Assembly (NCBI RefSeq): GCF_963259705.1
Contig: NC_081846.1
Span: forward strand, 88,672,641-88,736,640
DNA: 64,000 nucleotides
DNA from: Myotis daubentonii
Lineage: Eukaryota > Chordata > Mammalia > Chiroptera > Vespertilionidae
Direction of reading: 5' to 3'
How positions within the stretch are numbered: position 1 is the first letter of the stretch; each line of letters begins with the position of its first letter. The notes beneath the pieces are model-generated. The model worked only from the letters and a program-made list of their open reading frames with translations, had not been told where the DNA came from and did not search any database. The position numbers were made by a program, and so were the translations under genes. Shown here in pieces: positions 1-12,155 of the stretch.

Positions 1-1510
1 ACCCCTCGGGAGATAACGCCCTGCTGGCTTAGGCCTGCTCCCGGGTGGCAGAGGGCAGGCCCAATCCCTAGGTGCAGCCCCTGGTCGGGCTCAGAGCAGG
101 GCTGATTGGGGAATTGGGGCTCCGCCCCCTGTCATGCACAGAGCAGGGCGGATTGGAAGGTTGCGATGCCACCCTCAGTCACGCTCAGGGTAGGGCCGAT
201 TGGAGGGTTGGGGCACCGCCCCCTGTCACACTCAAGGCAGGGTCAATGGGGAGGTTGCCGCGCCACCCCCTGTCACGCACAGAGCGGGGCCCATCAGGGG
301 GTTGGGGAGCTCCCCCCTGTCATGCACAGAGCAGGGTCGATCAGGGGGTTGGGGAGCTCCCCCTGTCACACACAGAGCAGGGCAGATCAGGGGGTTGGGA
401 CACCACGACTGTCACACTCAGGGCAGGGCCGATGGGGAGGTTTCGGCTCTACCCCATCACACACAGAGCAGGGCCCATGGGGGGCGGGAGGGGAGGTTGG
501 GGCACTGCCCTCTATCACCCACAGAGCAGGGCCGATCAGGGGGTTGGGGCGCCGCCACTCTTACACTCAGAGCAGGGCCGATGAGGAGGTTTTGGCTCTA
601 CCCTGTGACACACAGAGCAGGGCCTGTGGGGGAGGAGCGGTTGGGGCGCCGCACCCTGTCACACACAGAGCCGCAGGGTGATCAGGGGGTTGGGGAGGTC
701 CCCCGTATCAGGCACAGAGCAGGGCTGATCAGGAGGTTGGGGCGCCTTCCCCTGTCACGAACAGAGCAGGGCAGATAGGGAGGTTGTGGCCCCACCTCCT
801 GTCACACACAGAGCCTCAGGGCGATCAGGGGGTTTGGGCGCTGCCCCCTGTCACGCTGATCCCGGTGCTGGGAGGCATATTATCCTTTTAGTATATAGGA
901 TAGAGGCCTGGTGCATGGGTGGGGCTGGCTGGTTTGCCCTGAAGGGTGTCCTGGATGAGGGTGAGGGTCCCCACTGGGGTGCCTGGCCAGCCTGGGTGAG
1001 GGGATGATGGCTGTTTGCAGCTGGTCACACACCCTTCAGGGTGGGTGTCCCCACTGGGGTGCCTGGCCAGTCTGGGTGAGGGGCTGAGGACTGAAGCTCC
1101 CAACTGCTCCTTTTTTTCTTTTATTTTTATTCTGGGCCAGCTTTAGCTCTGGCTCCAGCTCTGATGCCTCTGCTGGTGAAAGCAGGTATCTGGTTTTTTG
1201 GGTTCTATAATCGAAACAATGTATAACTCCAGCTCTGAGATCCTGGCTCGCTGAAAGCAGGTTTCTGGGGTTTTGTTTAGCTTCTGTATTTGTTACAATG
1301 TTTCAAACTGCAGGTTCAGAGGCCGGCAAGGCAGGCGGGGAACATTGGTTTCCTCCATCACTGAAGCAAGCAAGCCTCATGTTAGTTTCAAGCTGCCTGG
1401 CTGCCGGCCGCCATCTTGGCTGGCAGTTAATTTGCATATCACCCTGAGTAGCCAATGGGAAGGGTAGCAGTTGTACACCAATTACCATGTTTCTCTTTTA
1501 TTAGATAGGA
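1..1510 (-). mobile_element. Composite Helitron, copy 1 (two fused units, 3' end off the window)
   Basis: On the reverse strand the element starts at 1510 with TCCTATCTAATAAAAGAG, next to T at 1511, as expected for A/T insertion. Unit 1 covers 901-1510 and ends GGCCTCTA. Unit 2 starts at 900 with TCCTATATACTAAAAGG and runs off the window at base 1 before its 3' hairpin. The same two units, in the same order and with the same junction, occur forward at 33118-34879. No Rep/helicase frame is present, so the element is nonautonomous. Confidence 0.85.
60..860 (-). repeat. GC-rich minisatellite inside the composite Helitron
   Basis: About 16 imperfect units of roughly 45-50 bp, each containing a form of CACAGAGCAGGGC-GAT-AGGGGGTTGGGG and ending CCCCCTGTCAC. 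Units are diverged and lie directly side by side. Long overlapping open frames here result from the repeat and are not genes. Confidence 0.9.
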
Positions 1511-1511
1511 T

Positions 1512-1731
1512 ACATATATATATGATTGATTTTAGAGAGAGAGGGAGAGGGAGAAATAGAGAAACACTGATGTGAGAAAGAAACATTGATCAGTTGTCTT
1601 TTGTACACAACCTGACCATCCAATGGATGACTGAACACAAAACCTGTGTATGTGCCCTGACCAGGAATTGAACTGGTGACCTTTCTGTAGACAAGACAAT
1701 GCTCACCTAACTGAGCCATACTGGTCAGGGC
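1512..1731 (-). mobile_element. Ves SINE (tRNA-derived)
   Basis: The reverse strand reads GCCCTGACCAGTATGGCTCA at the head, then a B-box-like stretch and a TC-rich tail leading to an AT-rich end. It abuts the 5' terminus of the composite Helitron. Diverged copy; no clear TSD recognised. Confidence 0.85.
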
Positions 1732-4700
1732 CCAGGTCCACTTTCAAATGGATTATAGTATTTTACAGGTAGTGTGTTTTATGAAACAAATTAATCCTAA
1801 ATCCTCCCTCTCATCCGTAGTATTATTGCTGTCATTCATTTTGTTTGAGCATAAGGATATATATTATTGCTATTGTATATTATTTTGAACACTTTTATTT
1901 TAGATCAATTAATAATAAAATTAGTTTATGTTCAATATTTTATTTCTAATTCTCTCTTTTATTTTATTTTTTTTAAAAACTAAGTTTCTTACCTATATTA
2001 TTTTCTTACTGTAAGGAACTTCCTTTAACAGTTTTTGCAAAACAGTTCTGCCAGCAACAAATACCCTCAATTTCTGTTTGTCTGAGAAAATATGTAGGTA
2101 TCTTTCCCTCTAGAAAGTTAACTTTGCCAGATACAGAATTCCAGGTTGTTGTGCATTTTCCCTTTTAACACTTAATTTCACACCACTCTCTTCTTGTTTG
2201 CATACAGGAGACATTGGCTGTGATTCTTATTTTTGCTGCTTCATAAATAAGGAGTTATTTTTCCTGTAGCATATGTCAGGACTTTTTGTTTATTTTTATA
2301 CATTACTAGAGGCCTGTTGCACAAGGATTTGCGCAATAGGCCTTCCTTCCACTGGCTGCCAGCACCGGTTTTCCTCCGGCACCCGGGACCCAGACCTTTG
2401 GTCCGGCCGCAGCGGAGGAGGTTTGGCTTCTCTGCTGCGGTTGCAGCAGTGAGGCTTGGCTTCTCCGCTCGGGCTGCAGCGGAGCAGCCAAGCCTCTTCA
2501 GTCTTCAGTTGTCTTTAGTCTTCAGTCATCTTCAGTCTTCACTTTGTGCCTTCATATGGAAATTAACTGCCATCTTTGTTGGGTTAATTTGCATACTCAT
2601 CCTGATTGGCTGGTGGGCGTTGTGGAGTGACACCAATTTGCATGCTTCTCTTTTATTAGTGTAGATGGTTTAAAAATGACATGCCTAGGTGTTGTGCATC
2701 TGACATTTAACCCACTATTCTCTGAGCTATCTCAAGCTATGATTTGGTATCTGACATTAATTTGGGGAAATTCTCAGTCATCATTACTACAAATACTTCT
2801 AACCATTTTTATCTTTCTTCATTCCTATTAAGCATATATTTCCTTTCATAGTTGTCTCATAGTTCTTAGATATTCTGTGCTTCTTTTGGATCTATTTTTT
2901 CTTTGCATTTGGATATTTCTATTGAAATATACTCAAGTGCAGAGATTCTTTCCTCAGCTGTCTACTTAGCCCTTCAAAGGCATCTTCATTTTAGTTGCAG
3001 TGTTCTTGACGTCTGAAATTCTTTGTTCTTTTTTGGAATTCCATCTCTCTACTCACATTGTTCCTCTGTTCTTGCATGCTGTCTACTTTGTCCACTGGAG
3101 CCCTTACTTTAATCATAGTTGTTTTAAATCTCTTGTCTAACAATTGCAACATCCCTACCATATCTGAATCTACTGCTGGCGCTAGCTGTTTCTTTAAACT
3201 ATGTTTCTTGCTTTTCAGTATGTCTTGAAATTTTTTCCTGATAGCCAAACACAATGTACTGGGCAAAAATGTCTGCTATAAGTAGGCCTTTAGTAACTTG
3301 GATGTGAGCTGTGGTGGGAAGGGAAGAATTCTGTGGTCCTTTGATTATGTCTCCAGCCCTTCAGTGAGCATTTGCCTCACACATGTTCCTCAGTGCTCCC
3401 CGCTGCTCAGGTGGGACGGGACACACACAGGAGCTGAGATGGGTATTTCCTTTTCCTGACTTGGGAAGCTAAAGCTAAATGAAGGTGGACAGTCCCATCC
3501 TCCAGGTTAGAAAGACTCTGCTTAACCTCAGCAGTTTGGGCTCTGGTTAAAGAGTTTCTCCTGAAGGCAGACCTTGTTGAGAAGGACACAGTGCTCTGGT
3601 GCATTTAAAGGTGTTCCCCTTTCTTCTCCCCATGTCAGAAGAATGAGATTTATTTCCTGATATGTACTTTGAGTACCTGGTAGAGCTTCCGGAGATAAAA
3701 GAATTCACCTGTGATTGAGCCTTTGCTGACTGGGCCCATTTTTCTCTCTCAGAGATGCCCACACTAAGCCTTCTGAGATTTGCCAGCCACAGTTCTGCTG
3801 CTCCCACTCCGCTCTGATTCTCACCGAGCCTTCTGCTCAGTGCCTTGGCATTCTCTGGACTTGCTTCAGGTCTTTACAGTTTGGGGGGCAGAAGTGTGTC
3901 CTGTAACTTCATTTCTTTTATAAATCTAAAGGAGTTATTTTTTGTTTTTTCAATTTTCTTAGCTTCTTACTTATAGAATGGAGTGGTAACTTGCAAGCTC
4001 CTTACATGCAGGGTTGGGTGTTGGAAATCCAAAGTACTCTTCTCTCTGATCCTTCTGGTTATTTCTTTCCAGACCCTGGGCAGTTTTCTTGCAAGCATGT
4101 ATTGATCAGTTCTCTGTTGAAACCCCACAGTGAGGGCATCTGCAGACATCTGCTCTCTGGGTAGCTGCATTTTTTCTGGTTTTCTGCCCTGAAAACTTGC
4201 GTCTCCTTGGACATCTCTGACTCTCAGCCCTACCTTTCAATGCAGGAAGCCTCTCAGGTTCTCTTCAGGGTCCTCCTTGAGCTGCAGCCTAGAATCTGTT
4301 AAGGAAGCACTATGAGCAATTATAGGGCTGCCCTCATTTTAATCCTGACTCCTCAGAATCACTGCCCTTCATTTATTTGCCAGGTCTTGAAAAAACACAT
4401 TTTCTCTTGTATTTTGTTCATTTTAAAATTTGTTTCTAGTGGAAGATCATATCTGACTTATTTTAGTCCAGTTTGATCTGGAAGCTCTATAATTGCTATT
4501 TACTTATTTTTCACTGATTTCTCTATTTTCTGGGAAAGTTTTACATCTTGCCATCTTTTTCTTAAATGAATCATAGCAAATTTTGAGTCAATTTCTGGTA
4601 ACTTAAATATCCCAATCATCTATGAGTTTATTCTTATGTTTTCTTTCTCCCTTTCTTTCCCCTCCCTCCATTCTTGGCACTATTTTAGTGATGGAATAAT

Positions 4701-5255
4701 ATATAAATTGAATCCTAGACATTATGTATAGTTAAGTTATAGAGCTGCTATATCCCTTCATAGACAATTTAATTTAATGTTTTCTAGGCAGTTAGAGAAT
4801 GGTCAGATTACAAACGTATCTGCGATTCAAGTGTGTAGAGACTGAGTTTCCATGTTTTAATTCCTGGGCTTTTTCTGCTTTGCTCCCACTCTGTGTCAAG
4901 TCCTCAGGGTCCCTACTGTGAGCCTGGCTGTTTATAAAAAAGTTTCTACTTTCTGTTTGGATATATATTTATTTTTGTACATAGTAGTGTGAGACTCCCA
5001 AAAGCTCTGTTTAGCTTCTCAGCTTCTTAGAAGTGGCTTTATTTTAGATATTTGATCTCTCATCATGTGGTGCCTAAAATTTTTGGCAAATGCCATCAGG
5101 TTATCGTGGAGTAGCATATTGAGCTTACCTCTGTGTTCTTCCCCAGTGTCATGAAATAATTGTATTTCTGTATGTTTGTATGTTACACAGTTGTTCTATT
5201 TGTTTTTGATGGGAGGATGGATTTGATAAAAAGTGTTGAATCATAGCTGCTATGA
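1732..5255 (-). mobile_element. Ancient L1/HAL1-like relic
   Basis: Reverse-strand sequence resembles old L1M/HAL1 ORF1 and the region upstream of it. A short frame at 2991-3266 has the lysine/glutamate-rich, coiled-coil-like character of ORF1 N-termini, and 2085-2135 resembles the 'xxPAKLSF' end of ORF1 in nucleotide form. Many stops and indels; no functional frame. A Helitron at 2306-2665 splits it. The family name is uncertain and the right edge is approximate. Confidence 0.55.
2306..2665 (-). mobile_element. Nonautonomous Helitron (360 bp)
   Basis: The reverse strand begins TCTACACTAATAAAAGAGAA at 2665 and ends GGCCTCTAG at 2306. Flanks are A at 2305 and T at 2666, the Helitron A|T site. 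The first ~110 bp (ATGCAAATTAA, AAGATGGCAGTTAATTT) are shared with the Helitrons at 33118, 38104 and 59468. The interior differs and holds short GAAGACTGAA-type repeats near 2500-2545. Confidence 0.9.
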
Positions 5256-5262
5256 TATTTTT

Positions 5263-5478
5263 AAAAATATATATTTTATTAATTTTTTACAGAGAGGAAG
5301 GGAGAGGGATAGAGAGTTAGAAACATCGATGAGAGAGAAAAAACGATCAGCTGCCTCCTGCTCACTCCCTACTGGGGATGTGCCTGCAACCAAGGTACAT
5401 GCCCTTGACTGGAATCGAACCTGGGACCCTTGAGTCCACAGTCTGATGCTCTATCCACTGAGACAAACCGGTTAGAGC
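5263..5478 (-). mobile_element. Ves SINE
   Basis: The reverse strand shows the tRNA-like head (ACCGGTTTGTCTCAGTGGAT) and the TC-rich 3' part ending in AAAATATA. It is flanked by a 9-bp TSD GATATTTTT (5254-5262 and 5479-5487). Confidence 0.9.
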
Positions 5479-5555
5479 GATATTTTTTTAATTTCACCTT
5501 TATTATTCAAAAGTCTATGATCTTTTAAAAGTCAGTTAATTGATATATTTTTTTA

Positions 5556-7803
5556 TATATATATTTTTTATTGATTAAGATATTACATATGTGTCCTTGT
5601 CCCCACGTTACCCTCTAACCCCGCCCCCCCTCATGCCCTCACCCCCCCATTGTCCGTGTCCATTGGTTAGGCCTATATGCTTGCATATAAGTCCTTTGGT
5701 TGATCTTTCCCCCTTACCCCTACCCTCCCCTACTTTCCCTCCAAGGCCCGACAGTCCAATCAATGCCTCTCCGTCTCTGGATCAGTCCTTGTTCATCAGT
5801 TTATGTTGTTCATTATATTCCACAAATGAGTGAGATCCTGTGGTATTTATCCGCTCTCCAGTTCCATCCATGCTGTGGCAAATGGTAGGAGTTCCTTTTT
5901 CTTCTTCCTCTTCTTAAAGAATACCTTTCAGCATTTCATATAATGCTGGTTTGGTGGTGATGAACTCCTTTAGCTTTTTCTTATCCGTGAAGCTCTTTAT
6001 CTGACCTTCTATTCTGAATGATAGCTTTGCTGGATAAAGTAATCTTGGTTCCAGGTTCTTGCTATTCATCACTTTGAATATTTCTTGCCACTCTCTTCTG
6101 GCCTGCATGGTTTCTGTTGAGAAATCAGCTGACAGTCATATGGGTACTCCCATGTAGGTAACTGACTGTCTTTCTCTTGCTGCTTTTAAGATTCTCTCTT
6201 TATCTTTTGCTCTTGGCATTTTAATTATGATGTGTCTTGGTGTGGTCCTCTTTGGATTCCTTTTGTTTGGGGTTCTCTGCGCTTCCTGGACTTGTAAGTC
6301 CATTTCTTTCACCAGGTAGGGGAAGTTTTCTGTCATTATTTCTTCAAAAAGGTTTTCAATATCTTGCCCTCTCTCTCCTTCTGGTACCCCTATAATTCTG
6401 ATGTTGGTACGCTTGAAGTTGTCCCAGAGGCTCCTTACACTATCTTCATATTTTTGGAATCTCTTTTCTTTTTTCTTTTTCGGTTGGGTATTTTTTGTTT
6501 CTTTGTATTTCAAATCTTTGACTTGATTCTTGGGATCCTCTTGTCTGCTGTTGGATCTCTGTAAATTATTCTTTATTTCAGTCAGTGTATGCTTAATTTC
6601 CAGTTGGTCCTTTTTCATGTCCTCCATGGTCTCACTATACTTATTGAGGGATTCATTAAATTTATCAGCGGTTTCCATAAAATTCTTGAAAAACCTTATA
6701 AACGTGGCCTTGAACTCTATATCCAGTCGTTTGCTTTCCTCCATTTCTTTCATTTGTGACCTGTTTCTTTGTCTCCGCATTTTGGCTGCTTCCCTGTGTT
6801 GATAGGGTGGCTTTGTGTGCTAGGTGTCCTGTAGGGCCCAGTGGCTCAGCCTCCCCAGTTACCTGAGGTGGACACTCTTGGTGCACTCTTGGTGCCTTGG
6901 TTGTTGTAGGATCACTGGGAGGAATTGACCTCCAGGCCAATTGGCTGTGAGAATCAGCTGTGTCTACAGTGGGAGAACTTCTGTGCTGAAGACACCCTTC
7001 TGGGGCAAGACTTGCTTCAGTGGGGCTTTGGTGCTCACTGAGTCTGCGCCCTGAGTGTGTCCCTTATAGATCTGAGGAGTTGCAATCTGGATGGTCCCCC
7101 TCTGACCACTGGGTGCAGTGGCTCCTGGATCTAAGGAGGTGCTAATTCAGCCTCTGCCTGAGGCCACACAGCAGGAGCCACGAAGAGGCTCAGCTGTGAA
7201 GCAATGCAAGCCGCTGCGGGGCCTTGGGCCTTCTCTTGGAAGTTCCGGGTCTGCCTGGCCCAGTGGCAGTTAGGTACATTCACATGCAAAAGCCTCTGCT
7301 GCAGCCTGGGTGGGGTGGGGTCTCAGGGAATCAAAGGGTGGAGCAAGCCGCTATGGCTGATTCTCTGCCCAGCCCTAAGGAGTCCCACGTCTCAGTGATC
7401 CGATAATTGCTGCAAGCACCTCCGAGGGAAAGCCGCCCTCAAGTTCGCCCGCTGCCCGACAGTGCAGCTTCTCCCCGTATGAGTCCTGGGTCCCCAGAGA
7501 CTTCCCGGAACCAGAGTTCAGAGCAGTCGGGAGCTTGTGATTCAAAAAGACAGCCGCGTCCTCAGGTGCCACCCCCTTTCCGCGCGCGAGCCTCTGTACC
7601 TCTGAACTTCACCTCCGCAACTCCTCTGGCTCTCAGCGTGCTTTTCTTTCCTTCTAGTTGTAGAATTTACACTCAGCCAGCCTTCCTGTTGTTCTGGATG
7701 ATGTCTGCTCTGTCCTTTGCGATATTTTTCAATTGTTGTGGGAGGCGGCAATTTCCCGGTGTTTATCTATGCCGCCATCTTAGTTTCTCTCCAAAATGAA
7801 TGC
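5556..7803 (-). mobile_element. Full-length HAL1-type element (L1 without ORF2), copy A
   Basis: Reverse-strand non-LTR element of about 2.25 kb. The 5' end near 7795 reads GAAACTAAGATGGCGGCATA, then comes a ~1 kb 5' region, an ORF1 frame (5914-6780) and, directly after it, a G-rich 3' UTR and AT-rich tail. No endonuclease or reverse transcriptase region lies between ORF1 and the 3' UTR, which is the HAL1 layout. A TSD of about 17 bp (AATTGATATATTTTTT-type) lies at 5538-5554 and 7804-7820. A second copy with the same 5' end and ORF1 but a different 3' UTR is at 48270-50411. Confidence 0.85.
5914..6780 (-). pseudogene. HAL1 ORF1 (RNA-binding chaperone) with one stop codon
   Basis: The frame spans 289 codons from ATG at 6780 to TAA at 5914. 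It is broken only by TGA at 6136-6138; the parts on either side (214 and 64 residues) are in the same frame. The product is an L1 ORF1p-type protein. Residues ~1-105 are charged and coiled-coil-like (trimerisation). Residues ~105-200 form an RRM-like domain (NIRIIGVPEGE, ENFPYLVKEMDLQVQEAQR, PRHIIIKMPRAKDKERILKAAR). The rest is the C-terminal domain (ARREWQEIF, LSFRIEGQIKSF, FITTKPAL). In L1 this protein coats the element RNA and assists target-primed reverse transcription in the nucleus; a HAL1 would rely on L1 ORF2p supplied in trans. The broken codon is glutamine in copy C, consistent with decay of a CpG-containing intermediate. Confidence 0.85.
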
Positions 7804-7820
7804 AATTGATATATTTTTTA

Positions 7821-8265
7821 ATCTTTAAAGATAGCCTACTTTATAGAGCTGTTGTAAATATATTGTAAGATGAATTTCTTGAAAGCACCAAATAAGCTAA
7901 AATTATATATAAAACATGATCACAAGTTATGTATAACATCATTTATAATATTATTTATAAGAATAAATCAGTGCTAAAATTGTAATGACTAAAACCTGTA
8001 GCACATAAACTATATATCAAGTACTAATTTTTTATTTCCATTATTTATGACAATCCTCACAATAAATACATCTTCATTGCAAGACACTATTGAATGCCAT
8101 CTTTTTATTTTGAATTTGTTTTGATTGAGATTTTTGTTTTTAGAACTTTGAGCTCATTTAGAACTTTGAACTCAGTCCTATTGCAAAAATAGGACTGAGT
8201 AGAAACATACAGACATTTCCACTTTTTAAAAAAAAATAATTGTGATTTTCAATTCTTAAGAAATG
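7821..8265. other. AT-rich stretch, nothing recognised
   Basis: No open frame or family signature of note. A short L2/MIR-like piece may lie around 8000-8090, too diverged to call. Confidence 0.5.
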
Positions 8266-8415
8266 TCTCCTTGCTTTAGCACTTCATCCTCTCTGAGCCT
8301 AGTCAATCTCACCTGCATAATAGGAGCGATACTGTGCTCCTTACAGGATTATTAGGATAATATATGTAAAGGCCCTACCATCATGCTTGAGGTATAGACA
8401 TCATTCAAAATTGTT
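8266..8415 (+). mobile_element. MIR SINE fragment
   Basis: Contains the MIR core pattern: CCTCTCTGAGCCTAGTCAATC, then CACCTGCATAATAGGAGCGAT, CTTACAGGATTATTAGGATAAT and ATATGTAAAGGCCCTACCATCATGC-type sequence. Ancient mammalian SINE, no TSD visible. Confidence 0.75.
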
Positions 8416-9009
8416 GCCAATACTGAGTATTTGATTTACTACAAATATTTTCATAGACATCTGAATTCACATAGAATAGCAGGTATTTTATTTATAGAAT
8501 TCTGTGGAAGTTGTTGATATAAGTTAATATAAATGAGAAGTCATGTTTTACTTTTAATTTGCATGACACGATTTTTGAAAATGAATTGGCTCTACTTCCA
8601 CTGCTCAATAAAATATGGTATTTTGTCTTCTGAATTTGTTTTCTATGCCTTCAATATCTCATTCCTTTGGTCTCTCTGAATGATTCCTTCTGGATAAATT
8701 TAACTATAGCCTGCTCAAGAAAGCTCTCTTTAATCCAGTAATATTAGTTAGAAACTTACCATTATGGGGGGTGAGGCTTCTTAATTCATTACAAGAGCCT
8801 GTATCAAGTATTGAAGTTGAATTGTTCATTTAAATATCTCTATCCTGGCCTACGCCCCACTAGGAAGTGAAGCCTAAATACTGAGCTCCTGACAAGTTCA
8901 CTGGAAATGTTTGTTTCTGAAAACAATTTTTAAAAGAAGGAATGAAGAATGAAGGGAGTGCTGGCTGCTGCAGTGTGTCAGCCGTTCCACAGCAGAGTTA
9001 ACAAACCCA
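8416..9009. other. No gene or clear repeat recognised
   Basis: Ordinary AT-rich sequence with no frame longer than the background and no terminal repeats that I can see. Confidence 0.5.
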
Positions 9010-9165
9010 GCGGCTTTAGTCCTGGCTGCACTTGGGGATCTTTAATATAAAATGCCTAGAGCTCTTCCCCAGAGACTCTGGCTTGGCTTGGGAGGAGAGG
9101 ACTGAAATCAGTGGATTTGAAAAGCTTCCCAGGAGATCAAGTTTTATGCTTAAAAGCATTGATGT
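9010..9165 (+). mobile_element. MER5/MER58-like hAT-Charlie fragment
   Basis: The order GGCTTTAGTCCTGGCTGCAC, CTAGAGCTCTTCCCCAGAGACTCTGG and GAAAAGCTTCCCAGGAGAT matches the general layout of Charlie-type miniature elements. Termini are degraded, so the family is tentative. Confidence 0.45.
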
Positions 9166-9430
9166 AAACATTCTCCCCAGGAAGGAATATTAGACAGTGA
9201 TTTTTGATTAATATATGCACCGATTTTTAAATCTTCATAGGAAGTCACAGATATGACAATAAAAGTAAAAGTAAATAGAATTGGTTGAAAAAATAAATAC
9301 TGGGTTCTACATGTGAATAATGGTTATTATATTTTCTGAAGCAAACTTTCAGACACCTGGAATATAAAAGATCTATCTCAGATTTAAAAATGCATTTAAA
9401 TTCAAATGCTTACAAGTATGCAAACATAAA

Positions 9431-9647
9431 TTTTTTAAAAAATATTTTTATTGATTCAGAGAGGAAGGGAGAGGGGAGAAAGATAGAAACATCAATGATG
9501 AGGGAGAATCATTGACTGGCTGCCTCCTGCATGCCCCTCATTGGGAATTGAGCCCACAACCCTGGCATGTGCCCTTGACCAGAATCAGACCCGGAACCCT
9601 TCAGTCTGCAGGCTGGCGCTCTATCCACTGAGCCAAACCAGCTAGGG
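9431..9647 (-). mobile_element. Ves SINE
   Basis: The reverse strand has a CTAGCTGGTTTGGCTCAGTG head and a TC-rich 3' part. A perfect 13-bp TSD ATGCAAACATAAA lies at 9418-9430 and 9648-9660. Confidence 0.95.
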
Positions 9648-9744
9648 ATGCAAACATAAAATTTTATTTAGTTTTTGCATAAATCAAAATTACATTAAAT
9701 CAAAATTGTCTTGAAAGACCCTAGGATATTCTTCTTCTTTATTC

Positions 9745-10787
9745 CAGTGCATGAAATTTGTGCATGGGGGGTGTCCCTCAGTTCGGCCTGCACCCTCTCC
9801 ACTCTGGGACCCCTCAGGGCCTAAACTGGCAGTATGACATCCCTCTCGCAACCGGGACTGCTGGCTCCTAACCACTCACCTGCCTGCCTGCCTGATTACC
9901 TCTAACCACTCTGCCTGCCAGCCTGATCGCCTCCAACTTCCTGCCCCTGCTGGCCTGGTCACCCCCAACTGCCCCCTCCCACCAGCCTGCTTGCCCCAAC
10001 TGTCCCCCCACCAGCCTGATCGCCCCCAACTGCCACCCCCTCCCGGCCTGCTTGCCTCCACTGCCCCCCCGCCCCCCACCAGCCTGGTCACCCTCAACTG
10101 CCATCCCCTCCTGGCCTGAATGCCCCTAACCGCCTCTGCCTGCCTGCCTGATTGCCCCTAACTCCTCTGCCTGCCTGCCTGATTGCCCCTAACTGCCCTC
10201 CCCTGCCGGCCTGATCTCACCCCCAACTGCCCTCCCCTGCCAGCCAGGTTGCTCCTAATTGCCACTGCCTGCCTAATCACCCCTAACTGCCCTCCCCTGC
10301 CGGCCAATTTGGTTCTGATTGGTCAGTTTCTATGCCAGTCAGCATCAAAAGCTCCACCTCCTAGGCAGCCATTGGCTCCTTACAGTCACCCAGATTTGAT
10401 TCTGATTGGTCAGTGTCTATGCAAGTCAGCGTCTCTGGGCCTATCTACAGGGCCTGATTAGAAAGACAGGGCTGATCAGCAGCCCTGGTGGAGGCCTGAA
10501 GAGAAATGGAGGCAGCTGTTGGCCTGGCTAGGAGAGAAAGAGAGGCAAGTTCTGATCAATGGCTGCCACAGAGACTATAGATCAGACCCTACCTCTCTCT
10601 CTGCAGGCCTCTCTCTGGGCCTGATCTGCAGCCCCCTAGGCAGTCAGCGCTGGGCCAGGGTGCCTGCAGTGGCTCTAGTCAGTGCTGGGTCACTGCAGCA
10701 ACCCAGCACTGACTGCAGGACTGACTTCCAGTTGGTCAGCTTCCCTCGTTACTAGTCGTTATGAACCAGGGTTTTTATATATTAGGA
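9745..10787 (-). mobile_element. Nonautonomous Helitron with internal minisatellite; 3' terminus lost
   Basis: The reverse strand begins TCCTAATATATAAAAACCC at 10787. Near 9747-9763 it carries the 3' hairpin arms (TGCACAAATTTCATGCACTGG), but the expected CTAG end is replaced by unrelated AT-rich sequence, so the last ~8 bases are mutated or deleted. The 5' third holds a perfect 14-bp hairpin (10677-10714). The middle and 3' parts are a minisatellite. No Rep/helicase coding is seen. Confidence 0.8.
9885..10310 (-). repeat. Minisatellite inside Helitron (GCCTGATCGCCCCTAACTGCC type)
   Basis: About a dozen units of roughly 30-40 bp built from CCTGCC(G/A)GCCTGATCGCCCCCAACTGCC variants. The same unit type recurs in the Helitrons at 15215-15973 and 28912-29809. 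Confidence 0.85.
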
Positions 10788-10789
10788 TA

Positions 10790-10935
10790 TGTACAATGTC
10801 GTTATTATCGCCATCTTATACATGAGAAAATGGAAGAACTCACTAAAGGTCACACTACCAGATTGTGGTGAAATGAATCCAGGCTGTGCACCTGCAGCAT
10901 CTCTGCCTTTAACCACGGTGTTTTGCCACCACCTG
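10790..10935 (+). mobile_element. MIR SINE fragment
   Basis: The 3'-half pattern of MIR (CATCTTATACATGAGAAAATGG, AGGTCACACTACCAG, GAATCCAGGCTGTG) is visible. It abuts the 5' end of the Helitron, which inserted into or beside it. Confidence 0.7.
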
Positions 10936-12155
10936 ACAGCAGGTGTAAGCAGTAAGAGATAGTCCAATCTCTTAGGCAAGATAGCTAGTTCCTGGAAGGA
11001 AGGAAGAAAATTTTATTTTTTTCTCTAGGTATTCACATAATACAGACCTTCAAGAATCCTTAAATAATAGGATAAGTTTTAGGATTGTGGGAGGAAAGAA
11101 GGAAGAAGAAGGAGAAAGAGAAAGGGAATGAAGAAAGTTTTGAAAAGTTCTGGAAGGGACATATTTCTTCAAAACCTACAAGGTTAAGCATGTAGTCAAG
11201 ATGAGGGCAGTTTTATTGAAATCGGAAAATCAATAGAATAGCTAGACACTGGAGTGCTTAATTTAAATATCCAAATGGATTTTCTTAGTGAGAATGTCAT
11301 ATATCTATTGCCCCCCCCCCCCAGCTTCCACTGTTAATTTCTTCTCTGCCCATGTATTTCCAGACCAGAGCACAGCTTTGCTGAGATAATGTTTCTCACT
11401 TAGCCTTGGGGCGGCCATTCCATCTTGTCTGAATGGCATCCTGATCACCACTCACGCCTTGGGAAGAAACCATATCATTGAACCCACCAGGGCACGTTAA
11501 CAGGTAAGCTACATGCTGGATATTATAATTAATACAATCACTTATTTTGAGAAATCATTTCTTTATAATTCCTCTGAGTCCTTTAGTACTAAGATATGAT
11601 TATCAAATCCATGCTTATTTTATTACCTACCAAGTTATGTGTTCTCAGCCAAATAGCTCCTGACATTTTGCTGTGAGAAAATGATAAGGGATAGCTCACT
11701 TTCCCTGCAAGGACTTGCTCCCTAATGGGGTGGGGGGGGGGGGAGTGCGGGAAGATGTGTGGGCATTGAGCAATGGGAACTAAGTGTATTCTCCTTTCGG
11801 TATTAGTGATTTAACCTTACGAGACTGATAAGAAAATAGGCTCAGCTGGAAATAAATCGGAAGGCTGCTTATGAGAGGTGAAGGGCAAAGTGGGGAAATG
11901 CCACTCAGAAGAGACAGGCATCGTATTTACTCAGTCAGCAAACAGTGAGCGCCTGTCCCCAGCACTGGCCTGGGGCTGAGCTCAGAACAGTGCAAAGAGA
12001 ATTAGGAAGTTACTCACTCACCGTGGTGACTGCTCATGGCGGAGGGGCTGTACAGGCAGGGAGAGCAGCTTCTCTTCAGAGCCCTCCTGTTTATGACCCC
12101 TGGCTGAGGAGCTCAGTGTTTCTCACAAAAGCCGTGTGGAAGAGAGTTTAATTAT
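10936..12155. other. No gene recognised; poly-C and poly-G tracts
   Basis: A C run lies at ~11311-11322 and a G run at ~11729-11743. An A/G-rich patch lies at ~11090-11140. No coding region or transposon ends are identified. Confidence 0.5.

Noticed and set aside
72..778. Overlapping open frames of 170-192 residues
   Set aside because: They lie entirely in the GC-rich minisatellite and are open in several frames at once; no protein motif.
9868..10461. Glycine-rich and proline-rich frames of 73-92 residues
   Set aside because: Minisatellite within a Helitron.
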